Origin: Micromonospora violae
GTDB taxonomy: Bacteria; Actinomycetota; Actinomycetes; Mycobacteriales; Micromonosporaceae
NCBI RefSeq assembly: GCF_004217135.1
Contig: NZ_SHKK01000001.1
Location: forward strand, 434,001 to 498,000
DNA length: 64,000 nt
Reading direction: 5' to 3'
Below the pieces are notes generated by a model. The model searched no databases. It was not told the origin of the DNA and was given only the letters and a program-made list of their open reading frames with translations. The translations under genes were made by a program, and so were the position numbers. Positions 1 to 8,684 of the stretch are shown piece by piece. Positions within the stretch are counted from its first letter, which is position 1; each line of letters begins with the position of its first letter.

Positions 1-66
1 CGTCACCGGCTGCACCGTGACGACCTCACGCATACCGGCCCGGTGCAGGCGCTCCAGCAGGGTCAT
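1..66 (-). CDS. 5' end of an unidentified gene, cut by the left window edge
   Basis: Only the first 22 codons lie in the window (MTLLERLHRAGMREVVTVQP...). The ATG at 66-64 is preceded by a purine-rich GGGGGA ribosome site, and the gene starts 10 bp after the DinB-family gene on the same strand, so the two are probably co-transcribed. The fragment is too short to assign a family. Confidence 0.55.
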   Translation of the reverse strand, partial: MTLLERLHRAGMREVVTVQPVT

Positions 67-76
67 GCTTCCCCCA

Positions 77-670
77 TCAGGCGAAGCGGTCGGCCAGCTT
101 GGTCAGCTTGCTGACATAGGCCGGCCAGTCGTAGTCCTCGGGAATGATGCTGCTGTCCTGGCGCAGGCCGATCGCCATATCGTGCTGTTCACGCATGATG
201 TCGGCCTGCCCGGCGTGACGGGCGAGATCGCAGGTCACGTGGATGATGATCCGCTGTAGCGTCACGTCCTGCGTACCCGGCCGAAACCACGGCACCCGCC
301 CCGGCGCGTCGAGCGGTAGCTCTTCGATCGTCTCGTCGGCGAACGCGCCGACCCGGCGGTACAGGTCGATCAGCCCGTCCTTCGTCTCGTCCTCCCGGGC
401 GTACCAGTCGGCCTGGGGGTCCTCGTCGAACGCCGCCATCGGGACCAGCTCGTCGGGCGTCGGGAACTCGCGGCCGAAGGTGGGCCCGAAGTAGCCGGCC
501 TCCACGTTGAGGCAGTGCTTGAGGAGGCCCAGCAGGTTGTTGCCGGTCGTCGTGCGGGGCAGTCTGACCTCGCGTTCGCTGAGCCCGTCGAGCTTCCAGA
601 TGAGGTCGTCCCGGGTTCCCTGGAGGTAGGCGCGCAGCGCGGCCTTCGGATCGCTCAGGTCAGCAGCCAT
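77..670 (-). CDS. DinB/DUF664 family protein
   Basis: A 197-residue protein of the DinB-like four-helix bundle fold, DUF664 branch. Such proteins are often metal- and mycothiol-dependent thiol transferases in actinobacteria. Supporting residues are the histidine of GLLKHCLNVEAGYFG in the first third and the pair in IIIHVTCDLARHAGQAD in the last third, which match the usual metal-binding His triad. Length is normal for the family and no signal peptide is present, so it should be cytosolic. The substrate cannot be read from sequence. It is followed at once by the gene running off the left edge, which suggests a small operon. Confidence 0.85.
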   Translation of the reverse strand: MAADLSDPKAALRAYLQGTRDDLIWKLDGLSEREVRLPRTTTGNNLLGLLKHCLNVEAGYFGPTFGREFPTPDELVPMAAFDEDPQADWYAREDETKDGLIDLYRRVGAFADETIEELPLDAPGRVPWFRPGTQDVTLQRIIIHVTCDLARHAGQADIMREQHDMAIGLRQDSSIIPEDYDWPAYVSKLTKLADRFA

Positions 671-711
671 GCCCGCCAGTCTTCCCTACCCGCCGGACCG
701 TCGCGCACCCA

Positions 712-743
712 CGGCGGGCCGGTGCCAGGGCACCGGCCCGCCG
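712..743 (-). terminator. hairpin terminator of the CBM2 esterase gene
   Basis: A perfect 13-bp stem (CGGCGGGCCGGTG at 712-724 with its complement at 731-743) closes a 6-nt loop 24 nt beyond the stop codon of the esterase. There is no T-run, as usual in actinomycetes. Confidence 0.7.
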
Positions 744-766
744 AGCGAATCGACGTGTACGGGGTG

Positions 767-1960
767 TCAGCTTCCGGCGCAACTCGCTGTGGCTCCGCCG
801 CCACTGCCGGTGCCCTGGAAGCCGAAACTGGTGGCCTGACCTGCGGCCAGTCGCCCGTTGTAGCTCTGGTTCGCGACGGTGATGGTCCCACTGGTGCCGC
901 TGGTGACGCCGTTCCACAGTGAACTGACCGACGCGCCGCTGGGCAGGGTGAGAGTGACCCGCCAGCCGGTCAGCGCAGCGGATCCGGCGGTGACGCTGAC
1001 GTTGGCGACGAAGCCGCCGTTCCACTGGTCCTGAACGGTGTAGACGGCGGTGCAGGTGGGGGTGCCGCCGGTGGGCGGCGGGGTGGTGGGAGGTGGGGTG
1101 GTGGGCGGCGTGTCGTCGTCGAGCGTCAGGTTCTTCTGCTGGACGCTCCACTGGCTGCCGCACAGACCGCAGTTGGCGCCGACGAAGTTCCGGCCGGCGG
1201 TGGTGTCGCCCTTGAGACGCCACTTGAAGTACAGCGTCGCGACCCGACCGAACTCGCCGCCGTTGGTCTGGTCGTAGGTGCCGCCATGCCCGACGTTCAG
1301 GTTTCCCATGAAGGCGGGCAGGCCGGCGGGCAGCTTGCCCCAGTCATCCATCGCGTTCGGGTAGGCGATGTCGCTGGGACCGCCGATGAAGTAGGCGATC
1401 GGCTTGGTCAGCCTCCTGAGCTGGTAGTCGTCGGCGTCGTTCAGCAGGCCGCTGCTGAAGATGCCGGTCGTGGTGACGCGCGGGTCGTTCGAGACGGCGT
1501 ACGCCTCCAGCCCTCCGCAGGAGAAGCCCGCGACGGCCACTTTGCTCGTATCGATCTTGTTGTAGTACTTGCTGCCCTGCCGGGAGTTCTCCGCGACCGC
1601 CCAGTCGATGGACTGGGTGAGCATCTGGGCGTTGGTGGAGCCGGAACCGTTCGGTGCGCCGTTGGCGATGGCGAGGAAGCCGTGGGAGGCGATCTCGCGC
1701 AGGAAGTTGCCCTGGGAGAGGCCGTTGGCCGAGCACGCGCCGTTGCCCCACACGACGATGGGCAGGCGTTCGGACGGAAGGTTCTGGGGTCGGAAGATCG
1801 TGTGGTTGGCCAGGGTGGCCGAGGTCTCGTAGTCGGCGGGGTACGGACCGGAACCGCCGATGGCGGCGGACGCGGGTGTCCCGCTGAACGCCATGATCAC
1901 GGAGGTGACCGGGACGATGGCGGCTGCCAGGCCCGCGTAGATCTTCGATCGCCTTTTCAT
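767..1960 (-). CDS. secreted alpha/beta-hydrolase esterase with C-terminal CBM2
   Basis: A 397-residue secreted protein. Residues 1-32 form a Sec signal peptide ending near ASA. Residues about 35-270 are an alpha/beta-hydrolase with the nucleophile elbow GFSCGG (Ser147) and a late GHGGTY stretch that may supply the histidine. A short TPPPTTPPPT linker (DNA repeats at 1075-1119) leads to residues about 300-397, a CBM2 cellulose-binding module with conserved tryptophans (VQDQWNGGF, GWRVT, SLWNG). It probably deacylates cell-wall polysaccharide outside the cell, but the ester type is not known. A PaaX-type regulator lies upstream on the same strand after a 280-bp gap that holds its own promoter. 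Confidence 0.85.
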   Translation of the reverse strand: MKRRSKIYAGLAAAIVPVTSVIMAFSGTPASAAIGGSGPYPADYETSATLANHTIFRPQNLPSERLPIVVWGNGACSANGLSQGNFLREIASHGFLAIANGAPNGSGSTNAQMLTQSIDWAVAENSRQGSKYYNKIDTSKVAVAGFSCGGLEAYAVSNDPRVTTTGIFSSGLLNDADDYQLRRLTKPIAYFIGGPSDIAYPNAMDDWGKLPAGLPAFMGNLNVGHGGTYDQTNGGEFGRVATLYFKWRLKGDTTAGRNFVGANCGLCGSQWSVQQKNLTLDDDTPPTTPPPTTPPPTGGTPTCTAVYTVQDQWNGGFVANVSVTAGSAALTGWRVTLTLPSGASVSSLWNGVTSGTSGTITVANQSYNGRLAAGQATSFGFQGTGSGGGATASCAGS

Positions 1961-2178
1961 TGAACCCTCCAGGAACAGTCACGGTGGCGCTCCCTGGGGT
2001 GGTGGTGTCATCCGCACCCCGACGAAGGCGGTCGGCGCTGGCCACGGGTCTGGTCGACAGGGGCGCGTCGCGGCCAGGGCGGTGGCCGTGCCCTCGGCCA
2101 CCACTGCCCGCTCGTCCGGCGCCGGCGACCGCCCGGCCGCGGTCCCCACAGGCGATCCGATGGGAGCTGTGTGCAGTT

Positions 2179-2207
2179 ACTATCACTCTGGCAACGAAAA
2201 GTGTCAA
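2179..2207 (-). promoter_or_regulatory. promoter of the CBM2 esterase, with an element shared with the second PaaX locus
   Basis: On the minus strand TTGACA (2207-2202) and GATAGT (2184-2179) are 17 bp apart, a good sigma-70-type promoter with a leader of about 210 nt before the ATG at 1960. The sequence around the -35 (AAGTGTCAAT on the plus strand, 2199-2208) is repeated at 23108-23117, in front of the other CBM2 esterase. It could be a PaaX binding half-site or simply a shared -35 context. Confidence 0.5.
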
Positions 2208-2239
2208 TGTCTGGGCCGTTCTGGCCGGCCTGCGACCGG

Positions 2240-3226
2240 TCAGCGGACAGGTGGCCTGCCGCCGATCGGCTCCGGGCGCGAGGGGTTCCTCGACGCCCGG
2301 AAATGGGTGATCCACGACGAGGCCTCCGGCCAGTGCGGCGTCGTCACCTCGACCAGACGCGCCTGAGCGAGCGACCCGAGGGTGGTGTGGATGTCCAGGA
2401 AGGTCTCCCTGGCCTCGGGGCGAGGCCAGGGCTTCGGCAGCAGATGCGCCGGCAGGTCCGGGTCGACGTCCGCGAACTTCCGCCAGGAATCCATCGCGGA
2501 GGTCCGCGCCACCAGCGCCCGCGCCCCGTCCACCTCCCCGTTGCGCGCTGCCGCCCGCAGTTGCGCGTACTGCTGCACGAAGTCTGCGTACGCCGAGGCG
2601 AGAGCGGTCAGGTCGTACGCGGCGGCCGGACCGTGTGGCCCGCTCTCCTCGTCGAACCGGGCGTGCAGGACCGACCACCGGGCGCCCTCCACGTGGTGCA
2701 GCAACCCACGCAGCGCCTCCTTCACCGGCGCGGCGTCGGACCCCGGCCGGATCCACACGCTGTCGTACAGGCCCACGAAGCCCAGTGCGCTCAACGACCG
2801 GCGCAGCGCGTGACGGGACGCCTGGGCGGAACTCGGCAGGGAGAAGGACGCCAGCAGCCACTCGCCGGTCCAGGGCACCGGGTGGGAGCCGAAGTTCAAG
2901 AAGTGCTGCATCCGGGAGCGGTGCTTGGCGATCGCCTGCGGCGTGAGGTGGTAGACCGGCGGCCGTCGGTTCCCGCGCGTGGCGATGAGACCGCGCTTGA
3001 CCAGCCGGGACAGCGCGGCACGGGCACTGGACTCGCTGACTCCGAACTCGCCCAGCATCGCGATGACCGCCGTCGACGGCAGGTCGGCCTCCGAGGAGTC
3101 GAGGTACTCGCCGAGCAGGGTCGTCAGAAGGTGCTGCGGGCTGGACCCGGCCTGGGACCGGGGCACTCGGACGTCGGCGGTCTGGTGGGGGTTCACCTCA
3201 CCAGATTGCCGCACCGCGACGCGCAT
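2240..3226 (-). CDS. PaaX-family transcriptional regulator
   Basis: About 328 residues from the ATG at 3226. An upstream in-frame start at 3298 would overlap the divergent gene at 3293, so the shorter form is preferred. The N-terminal winged helix (LLTTLLGEYL... AVIAMLGEFGVSESSARAALSRLVKRGLIATR) and the central and C-terminal PaaX domains (WTGEWLLASFSLP, LGFVGLYDSVWIRP, MDSWRKFADVDPDLPAHLLP) are all present and of normal length. PaaX proteins are repressors that release DNA on binding an aryl-CoA or similar thioester. Its place beside a secreted esterase suggests it senses a product of ester hydrolysis, which is inference. Confidence 0.85.
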   Translation of the reverse strand: MRVAVRQSGEVNPHQTADVRVPRSQAGSSPQHLLTTLLGEYLDSSEADLPSTAVIAMLGEFGVSESSARAALSRLVKRGLIATRGNRRPPVYHLTPQAIAKHRSRMQHFLNFGSHPVPWTGEWLLASFSLPSSAQASRHALRRSLSALGFVGLYDSVWIRPGSDAAPVKEALRGLLHHVEGARWSVLHARFDEESGPHGPAAAYDLTALASAYADFVQQYAQLRAAARNGEVDGARALVARTSAMDSWRKFADVDPDLPAHLLPKPWPRPEARETFLDIHTTLGSLAQARLVEVTTPHWPEASSWITHFRASRNPSRPEPIGGRPPVR

Positions 3227-3292
3227 GGTCTCGTCACGAGCAGGGCGGGGTAACGCGCTACCACTGGCGGACGAGGGCACTATCGTTCTGGC

Positions 3293-3790
3293 GTGCACAT
3301 CCGCTTCGACGTCCCCGCCGATCCCGCCTACCCGGGCCGGGTGGCCGCCGCGCTCGGCACCGTCCGGTTACGCAGATTCGGCTATATCGGAGCGGTCCTG
3401 ACCGCGGTCGGGGTTATCGGCCTCGTCGTCTCGCGGGGGTTCGGGTGGGGTGAGCGGATGTCACCGCTCTGGACGACGCTGGTCATAGCCGGCGTGCTGT
3501 CGATGCTGTACCGGCCGTGGGTGCTGGCGCGCGCCCGCCGCCGCTCCGGTAGCTACGCCGTCTCGGGCGCCTACGACATCACCGACGACAACATCATGAT
3601 GCGCAGCGGCTCCGAATCCGGTGGCATCGCCTGGGACGGGGTCGACCAGGTGCGCGACGTCGGAGATTTCTGGGTCGTGTACGTCGGTCGGAACCCGGCG
3701 ACCGTGATCCCGCGCTGGCTGATGTCCGCCGAGGATGCCGAGACGTTGCGCGCCTTTCTGACCGAACGAGGGCTGCTGCGACGTCGGTGA
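3293..3790 (+). CDS. YcxB-like membrane protein
   Basis: A 165-residue protein starting at GTG 3293. Two hydrophobic segments (about residues 30-47 and 57-70) form a membrane hairpin. The soluble C-terminal half (YDITDDNIMMRSGSESGGIAWDGVDQVRDVGDFWVVYVGRNPATVIPRWLM) matches the YcxB-like domain, a PH-like fold of unknown function in which a membrane anchor is followed by a small beta domain. It diverges from the PaaX gene with only about 65 bp between starts. No function beyond membrane association can be assigned. Confidence 0.7.
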   Translation: MHIRFDVPADPAYPGRVAAALGTVRLRRFGYIGAVLTAVGVIGLVVSRGFGWGERMSPLWTTLVIAGVLSMLYRPWVLARARRRSGSYAVSGAYDITDDNIMMRSGSESGGIAWDGVDQVRDVGDFWVVYVGRNPATVIPRWLMSAEDAETLRAFLTERGLLRRR

Positions 3791-3822
3791 GCTCAGCTGC
3801 CGCAGGCCGCTGGGGGATCGGG

Positions 3823-4338
3823 CTACCGCGTCTGGGTCGGTTGCGAAGGGGCGGCGAGGAGCGCCTCGTACCGGTGAAGATCATTGTTCGTGCCGATGTG
3901 CCGGAAACCGGCACGTTCGAGGGTGCGTTGGGAGGCGATGTTGTCGCTGGTGGTCTCGGCGACGACGCGGGACAACCCGTGCTCGGTCGCGAGGCTGAGT
4001 AGGGCGGCGAGCGCCTCCGCCGCATAGCCGTTCCCCCGGGCTGACGGGGCAAGGCCGTAACCGACCTCGATGCGTCCGTTGTCCGGCCGACCCTTGAAAC
4101 CGATTCCTCCGATGGCCTTCCCGTCGGCGGTCCGGGTGATCCGATAGTGCCCGAATGGGCGTCGGTCGCCGTAGGCGGCGGTGGCGGCGAGAAAGCCCCG
4201 GACGCCGAAGATGTCGCCGTCGAATGGAAAGTCCTCGGCCCAGTCATCTCCGGCCTCGGCACGCCGCTCGACGATGCGTTCACCCTCCGCTGTGTCGATG
4301 GGGTGAAGGCGCAGTCGGGGCGTACGAAGATCGGTCAC
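3823..4338 (-). CDS. GNAT-family N-acetyltransferase (RimJ-like)
   Basis: About 171 residues from GTG 4338. The open frame extends to 4434, but homology-like sequence begins at VTDLRTPRLRLHPI, typical of the RimJ/RimL branch. The acetyl-CoA loop is GLAPSARGNGYAAEAL, followed by the C-terminal NIASQRTLERAGFRHIG motif. These enzymes acetylate an amino group of a protein N-terminus or small molecule using acetyl-CoA; the substrate here is unknown. It is convergent with the YcxB-like gene and divergent from the cupin. Confidence 0.85.
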   Translation of the reverse strand: MTDLRTPRLRLHPIDTAEGERIVERRAEAGDDWAEDFPFDGDIFGVRGFLAATAAYGDRRPFGHYRITRTADGKAIGGIGFKGRPDNGRIEVGYGLAPSARGNGYAAEALAALLSLATEHGLSRVVAETTSDNIASQRTLERAGFRHIGTNNDLHRYEALLAAPSQPTQTR

Positions 4339-4527
4339 GGGCCACAGCGAAGCAGCCCTCGGGAACCACCACAAGCCAATTACCCGCCCGGCGCGGACCG
4401 GTTTCGCGGAATCGGTAGTAGTCCGTGTCGGCATCCGCGCCCCCGAACGGTTGCGGCTACCTATTCTCGACGGGGATGCACCACGTCCGGGTAGTGCCGT
4501 CGGCCCGACGGCTCACAGGAGGCCGTC

Positions 4528-4902
4528 ATGAGCACCAAGGATCGACCTGCGGGGATCAGCCCCACAGCGGTGGAGTCGGCACCAGGGCTGTGGCGGGTCG
4601 ATCTGCAACGACACGACCTCAGCATTCCCGGGCGGGAGGTCATCCAGGCTCGGGTGGAGTTCACGCCGGATTCTCCACCGTTCAAGCACTTCCACCCGGG
4701 CGAGGAAATCATCTGCGTGCTGCAGGGAACGCTGGAATACCGGCTTGAGGGGCAGCCGCCCACGGTGTGCAATCCCGGCGACGCGCTTACCGTCCCGTAC
4801 GGGGTGCATCACGAGGCCCGAAATGTTGGTGACGGTGTCGCTGTCGAACTCGCCACGTACGTCGTCGAGAAGGGGAAACCACTTCTCACCAAGGTGGAGT
4901 GA
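4528..4902 (+). CDS. small cupin-domain protein
   Basis: A 124-residue single-domain cupin. The first cupin motif HFHPGEEIICVLQGTLEY supplies two His and a Glu, and PGDALTVPYGVHHEARN supplies the second motif and the third His, so a metal site is intact. An AGGAGG ribosome site lies 6 bp before the ATG. Such stand-alone cupins are cytosolic metal-binding proteins of diverse function (isomerases, dioxygenases, sensors), and no specific reaction can be inferred. It sits alone between a divergent GNAT gene and a convergent DUF839 gene. Confidence 0.8.
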   Translation: MSTKDRPAGISPTAVESAPGLWRVDLQRHDLSIPGREVIQARVEFTPDSPPFKHFHPGEEIICVLQGTLEYRLEGQPPTVCNPGDALTVPYGVHHEARNVGDGVAVELATYVVEKGKPLLTKVE

Positions 4903-4910
4903 CATGCCGT

Positions 4911-4939
4911 CGGGGCCAGGTGGGTCGCCTGGCCCCGAA
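4911..4939. terminator. bidirectional terminator between cupin and DUF839 genes
   Basis: A perfect 11-bp stem TCGGGGCCAGG (4911-4921) pairs with 4929-4939 around a 7-nt loop, exactly between two convergent stop codons, so it can serve both transcripts. Confidence 0.75.
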
Positions 4940-4953
4940 CGATTCGGGCTGGG

Positions 4954-6408
4954 TCAGCCCAGGTATTTCTCCCACGGACCGGTGATGGCCAGGGTGAGAC
5001 CCGGGTCCTGCATGTTGACGAAGAGCACCTTGCCGTCCGCGCTGAAGGTCGGCCCGCAGAACTCCGAGTCGTTGAGTTGGTTGCGGGCGATCGCGTACGT
5101 GGGCCCACCCGGGATCGTGCTGAGCACGTGCGAGGCGCCCGTGCCGTCCTCGGCGAGTACGAGGCTGCCCCACGGGGTGACCGTCACGTTGTCGGGGCCG
5201 TCGAAGGTGAGGTCGGTGTACTTGACCGCCGCACCCTCCTCGGACTGGGTCTGGTGCGGGAAGTACGTCACCAACTGGATGGTCTGGTTCTTGAAGTTGT
5301 AGAACCAGACCATGCCGTCGTGCGGTGCCGCGTCCGCCGGCAGGTCACCCTCATCCCAGGCGTACGAGTTGACCACGTACACGCCCTCGTCGGTGGCCCA
5401 CACGCCCTCGAACTTCCGCCCGCGGGTGACCTGGCCGTCGGCGAACTGCTCGCGTACCGACTTGGTGCGCGCGTCGCGGTCGGGCACCTCGATCCACCGG
5501 ACCGGGAAGGGGCGGCCCAGCTGGGCGGAGGTCAGGTACGCGACGTCCGGCAGCACCGAGCCGTCATCCATGATGATCTGCATCGCGGCGAGGACACCGG
5601 CGTTCGGTGCGAGGCGGGTGAGCACACCCGGGCCCAGCTTGACCCCGTGCGGGGCCGTCCAGCGGTAGAAGAGGCCGTTGGGGCCGTCGGCGTCCTCGGA
5701 GAGGTAGATCCGGGTGCGGTCCTGGTCGACGGCGAGGGCCTCGTGGGAGTAGCGGCCCAGGCACTTGATCGGCTTCGGGTCGGCGCTGCCGTCGGCCCAC
5801 ACCTCGAAGACGTAACCGTGGTCCTTCTGGTAGACGCCGGACCGGCCGCCCTCCTTCCACGTGTCGCCGGCGCGGTCCTCGGCCTCCTCGCAGGTGAGCC
5901 AGGTGCCCCAGGGGGTCGGTCCACCGGCGCAGTTGGCGATGGTGCCGGAGAGCGCCACGAACTCACCCAGGTTGCGGCCCGCGAGGTCGGTCTTGATCAC
6001 GGTGCAACCGCCGGCGTCGACCGCGCCCGCGTCGTAGACCGTGCCCTTGACGTGCGGCACGCCGAACTCCGCGCCCGGGTCGATCTCATGGTTCTGGATC
6101 AGGGTGTAGCGGCCGTGGCCGGCGTCGTAGACGGCCATCCCGTCGTGGTCCGACGGGGTCACGCCCTGGCCACGGTCGAGCCGGGTGACGCCGGTCCGGG
6201 TGACGATGGTGTAGCTGAAGCCCTTGGGCAGGGCCAGGATTCCCTTGGGGTCGTCCACGAGCGGCGGGAAGGGCACGTTCCCGGGCTTCACGGGCGGGTG
6301 CGGCCGGGTCGGGCTGGCCTGGGCCAGGGACGGCAGGCCGCCCGCGACGGCAAGGCCGACACCGGCGGCGGCACCGCTGGCGAGGAAGGTACGACGAGAG
6401 GTAGGCAC
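4954..6408 (-). CDS. Tat-exported DUF839/PhoX-like phosphatase-family protein
   Basis: About 484 residues from GTG 6408. The start is chosen because it puts the twin-arginine signal (TSRRTFLASGAAAGVGLAVAGG) at the N-terminus and follows an AGGAG; the open frame continues to 6504. The mature part matches the DUF839/PhoX beta-propeller family: PLVDDPKGILALPKGFSYTIV, HDGMAVYD, NHEI, GGTWLTCEEAED-like and EFCGPTFSADGKVLFVNMQDPG at the end. PhoX proteins are Ca/Fe-dependent extracytoplasmic phosphatases, but many DUF839 members have no proven activity, so phosphatase function is probable only by family. It is exported folded through Tat. Confidence 0.8.
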   Translation of the reverse strand: MPTSRRTFLASGAAAGVGLAVAGGLPSLAQASPTRPHPPVKPGNVPFPPLVDDPKGILALPKGFSYTIVTRTGVTRLDRGQGVTPSDHDGMAVYDAGHGRYTLIQNHEIDPGAEFGVPHVKGTVYDAGAVDAGGCTVIKTDLAGRNLGEFVALSGTIANCAGGPTPWGTWLTCEEAEDRAGDTWKEGGRSGVYQKDHGYVFEVWADGSADPKPIKCLGRYSHEALAVDQDRTRIYLSEDADGPNGLFYRWTAPHGVKLGPGVLTRLAPNAGVLAAMQIIMDDGSVLPDVAYLTSAQLGRPFPVRWIEVPDRDARTKSVREQFADGQVTRGRKFEGVWATDEGVYVVNSYAWDEGDLPADAAPHDGMVWFYNFKNQTIQLVTYFPHQTQSEEGAAVKYTDLTFDGPDNVTVTPWGSLVLAEDGTGASHVLSTIPGGPTYAIARNQLNDSEFCGPTFSADGKVLFVNMQDPGLTLAITGPWEKYLG

Positions 6409-6586
6409 GGGGGGATCAGCTCCTGTCGAGGCAAGTGCGTCGACCAGCAGCCGACTCCGGCGGACGGACAGCGACACGTCACTCGTGGGAGCGGGCGGTG
6501 ACATCGGAGTGAAGAGTCAGGGTCGCTCACGCGCCGACCTCATCGCCGGCCTGGCCGAGCAGGCATACGCCTCGGGCGACCCGCGG

Positions 6587-7540
6587 TCAGCTCTGCTGGT
6601 AGTTCACCGCGGCGAACCCGCACGGCTGGTGCAGGTGCAGGTAGTAGGCGCCGTCGCCGACCTCGTGCAGGTCGGCACCCCCGATCAGGCCCAGGTAGTC
6701 CATCGGCTCCCCGCAGCCGGGACAGTCGGGGTGCTCGGCGTCCTGGATCCAGTCGGGTCGGCCGCCCAGGGTCGAGCCACCCTGATTCCAGGCGCTGGCC
6801 TGGTACGGGCTCGCCAGGGCCGGCCCCGGAACCGGGATCAGCGTCGGCGGGTCCTCTGGTCCGGCGTCACCGCCCAGGTAGCTCGGACGGGTGTTGTCAG
6901 CCCACCAGGCGGTGGCGCCGGACGGTGTGACCCGGCTGTACAACGTCGTGTAGCAGGCGCAGAAGTGGCAGGTCTCGATGACCAGGCGGCCGGACCAGCC
7001 GGTGTGGGCCAGCGCGGCGCGGATCGTGGGGTCGCTGGTGTCAAGGTCGGCGGCGACCCAGAGGGGTGACGCGCACCAGGGGCAGGCGGGTCGGTCGGCC
7101 GGCGCGGGCCCGTCCCGCATGACCCACCGGTACGCGAGGTCAGCGCACAGGTCCCGGCGGTTGCCGTCCGGGCCGATCGTCCAACCGCCCTCGAGCGCAT
7201 AGCTCAGCACACCCACGTGCAGGTCGTCCGCACCGGTTGGCGGCTGCGTCGACCAGCGACGCAGGGCACGCTCGGCGAGCGGATGCGCGCTGTGGGCCAG
7301 GATGAGGAGCAGGTGGTTGAGCCGGTCCGGCGTACGCCCGCCGTCGATCTGCTCGATGACCCGGCTGACCACGTCGGCGTTCGCCGCCTGGTACAACGTC
7401 GCCGGCCACAGCAGGTCGAGGTCGAGCAGGCTCGCATGGTACGGCGACAGTCTTTGCGGATCGGCCGCACCGATCTCGGTCAACTCCTCGATCGCGTCGT
7501 CGTCCCCGTCCGCCGCTCTGCCGATCAGTTCCTCGATCAC
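6587..7540 (-). CDS. uncharacterised protein with three CxxC pairs
   Basis: I do not recognise a named function. The reading frame opens at 7675, but the first 45 codons are Arg/Pro-rich and overlap the upstream VanZ gene. A GTG at 7540 starting VIEELIGRAADGDDD is therefore preferred (317 residues), though neither start has a clear ribosome site. The N-terminal third is helical and repeat-like. The rest carries CPWCASPLW, CHFCACYTTLY and CPGCGEPMDYLG, which look like zinc-ribbon knuckles. The C-terminal block with DYLGLIGGADL and YYLHLHQPCGFAAVNYQ faintly resembles the DUF1963/YwqG family. No signal peptide or membrane segment is seen. Confidence 0.55.
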   Translation of the reverse strand: MIEELIGRAADGDDDAIEELTEIGAADPQRLSPYHASLLDLDLLWPATLYQAANADVVSRVIEQIDGGRTPDRLNHLLLILAHSAHPLAERALRRWSTQPPTGADDLHVGVLSYALEGGWTIGPDGNRRDLCADLAYRWVMRDGPAPADRPACPWCASPLWVAADLDTSDPTIRAALAHTGWSGRLVIETCHFCACYTTLYSRVTPSGATAWWADNTRPSYLGGDAGPEDPPTLIPVPGPALASPYQASAWNQGGSTLGGRPDWIQDAEHPDCPGCGEPMDYLGLIGGADLHEVGDGAYYLHLHQPCGFAAVNYQQS

Positions 7541-7625
7541 CGGCGGATGGTAGCCGGGTGGCAGCCGCGCTTCGTCCGCGGTCGATCGAGTCGACCTCCG
7601 CCGCAGGCCACCCGTCTCCCGGCGC

Positions 7626-8222
7626 TCAGCGTCCGGCTGCCGGGGCCGGTTGAGGTCGGCGATCCGCTGACGCATCGGGCGTGGCCCGCCACCATCGGCG
7701 GGACGCCAACGCCGTCAGTCCGGCGCCGGCGGCGTTGAGCAGGACGTCGTCCACCGACGACACCCGGTCGAGCCGGAGGACGTACTGGGCGGTCTCGACC
7801 AGGATCGAGGAGCCGGCCGCGAGAGCCAGGATTCGCGGTACCGACGCCAGCGCCCGGAACCGCAGCGGGGCGAAGAACCCCACTGAAGCGAAGACCAGTA
7901 GATTGCCGACGACCTGGACCGTCGCTGTCAGCGGGCCTCCGTCGGAAAAGATCGTGAGCAGGTCGCGCAGCGGCACCAGGGCCACCCGGCCGGGCACCAC
8001 ACCGGCCTGGTCGCCCGGCAACATGATCATCCAGACCCACGGCACCGTGCCGTAGACGATGCCGACGTCGGCCAGCGACGTCCGCCACGCCGAGGTGGTG
8101 CCGGCGGAGCGTCGACGGCGCGCCACCGCCCACACCGTCAGCGCGGCCAACGGCAGGAGGAGCACCGTGGTGAGGACGACGCCGTTGATCGTGCCGAGCC
8201 AACCGTGCCAACCCTTGACCAC
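7626..8222 (-). CDS. VanZ-family membrane protein
   Basis: A 198-residue membrane protein beginning at GTG 8222. Four to five hydrophobic segments are visible (about residues 10-33, 50-70, 95-118, 130-150, 155-173). The VanZ-like signature is the block VVGNLLVFASVGFFAPL followed by SILVETAQYVLRLDRVSSVDDVLLNAAGAGL. VanZ relatives alter teicoplanin sensitivity in enterococci, but most actinobacterial members have no known role. No vanA/H/X genes are nearby, so a resistance function should not be assumed. Confidence 0.8.
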   Translation of the reverse strand: MVKGWHGWLGTINGVVLTTVLLLPLAALTVWAVARRRRSAGTTSAWRTSLADVGIVYGTVPWVWMIMLPGDQAGVVPGRVALVPLRDLLTIFSDGGPLTATVQVVGNLLVFASVGFFAPLRFRALASVPRILALAAGSSILVETAQYVLRLDRVSSVDDVLLNAAGAGLTALASRRWWRATPDASADRRPQPAPAAGR

Positions 8223-8321
8223 GCGCCCCCGCCTCTCGCCCGGCCCCGAAACCTACCCGGACCGGCGGCCGGCGTTCGCCCGTTTGTGACACCCGCGCGC
8301 CGGGCACACACCAGCGTGACG

Positions 8322-8654
8322 ATGGGACGGGTCGGGCAGATCCTGGTGATTCAGGGAGCCGGTGCCGGCGTACATGACGAGTGGGACAACCGGCTGGTGG
8401 ACAGCTTGCGCCGTGAGCTCGGGGACGGGTGCGAGGTCCGCTACCCGCGGATGCCCGACGAGGACGACCCGAGCTACGTCACCTGGAGCGCGGCCATTCG
8501 GCGGGAGATCGCGGCGCTGGCCGACGGGGCGGTCGTCGTGAGCCATTCGCGCGATCACCAGCTGAACGATGACCTGCGCGAGGTGGCCGCGGTGATCCGG
8601 CGCGATCCAGCGACCGCGGCGGACCGTGTTCCGCCGCGCTCGCCGCCCGTCTGA
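8322..8654 (+). pseudogene. internally deleted RBBP9/YdeN-type serine hydrolase remnant
   Basis: From ATG 8322 the product starts like a normal member of the small serine-hydrolase family (ILVIQGAGAGVHDEWDNRLVDSLRRELG, RYPRMPDEDDPSY) and reaches strand-elbow sequence GAVVVSHS. Intact relatives read about GHSVGG here and go on for some 70 residues. In this copy SHS is joined directly to RDHQLNDDLREVAAVIR, which is the C-terminal block that carries the catalytic His. The core of the fold is therefore missing in frame, and the elbow glycine is Ser. The product (about 110 residues) should be inactive. The upstream frame to 8205 has no homology-like content. Confidence 0.65.
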
Positions 8655-8684
8655 ACCGAAGCTGGTGCTCAGCGCAGCACGGGC

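Noticed and set aside
7626..8222. VanZ as a glycopeptide resistance gene
   Set aside because: No vanHAX or vanRS genes are nearby, and VanZ-like proteins are common without any resistance role.
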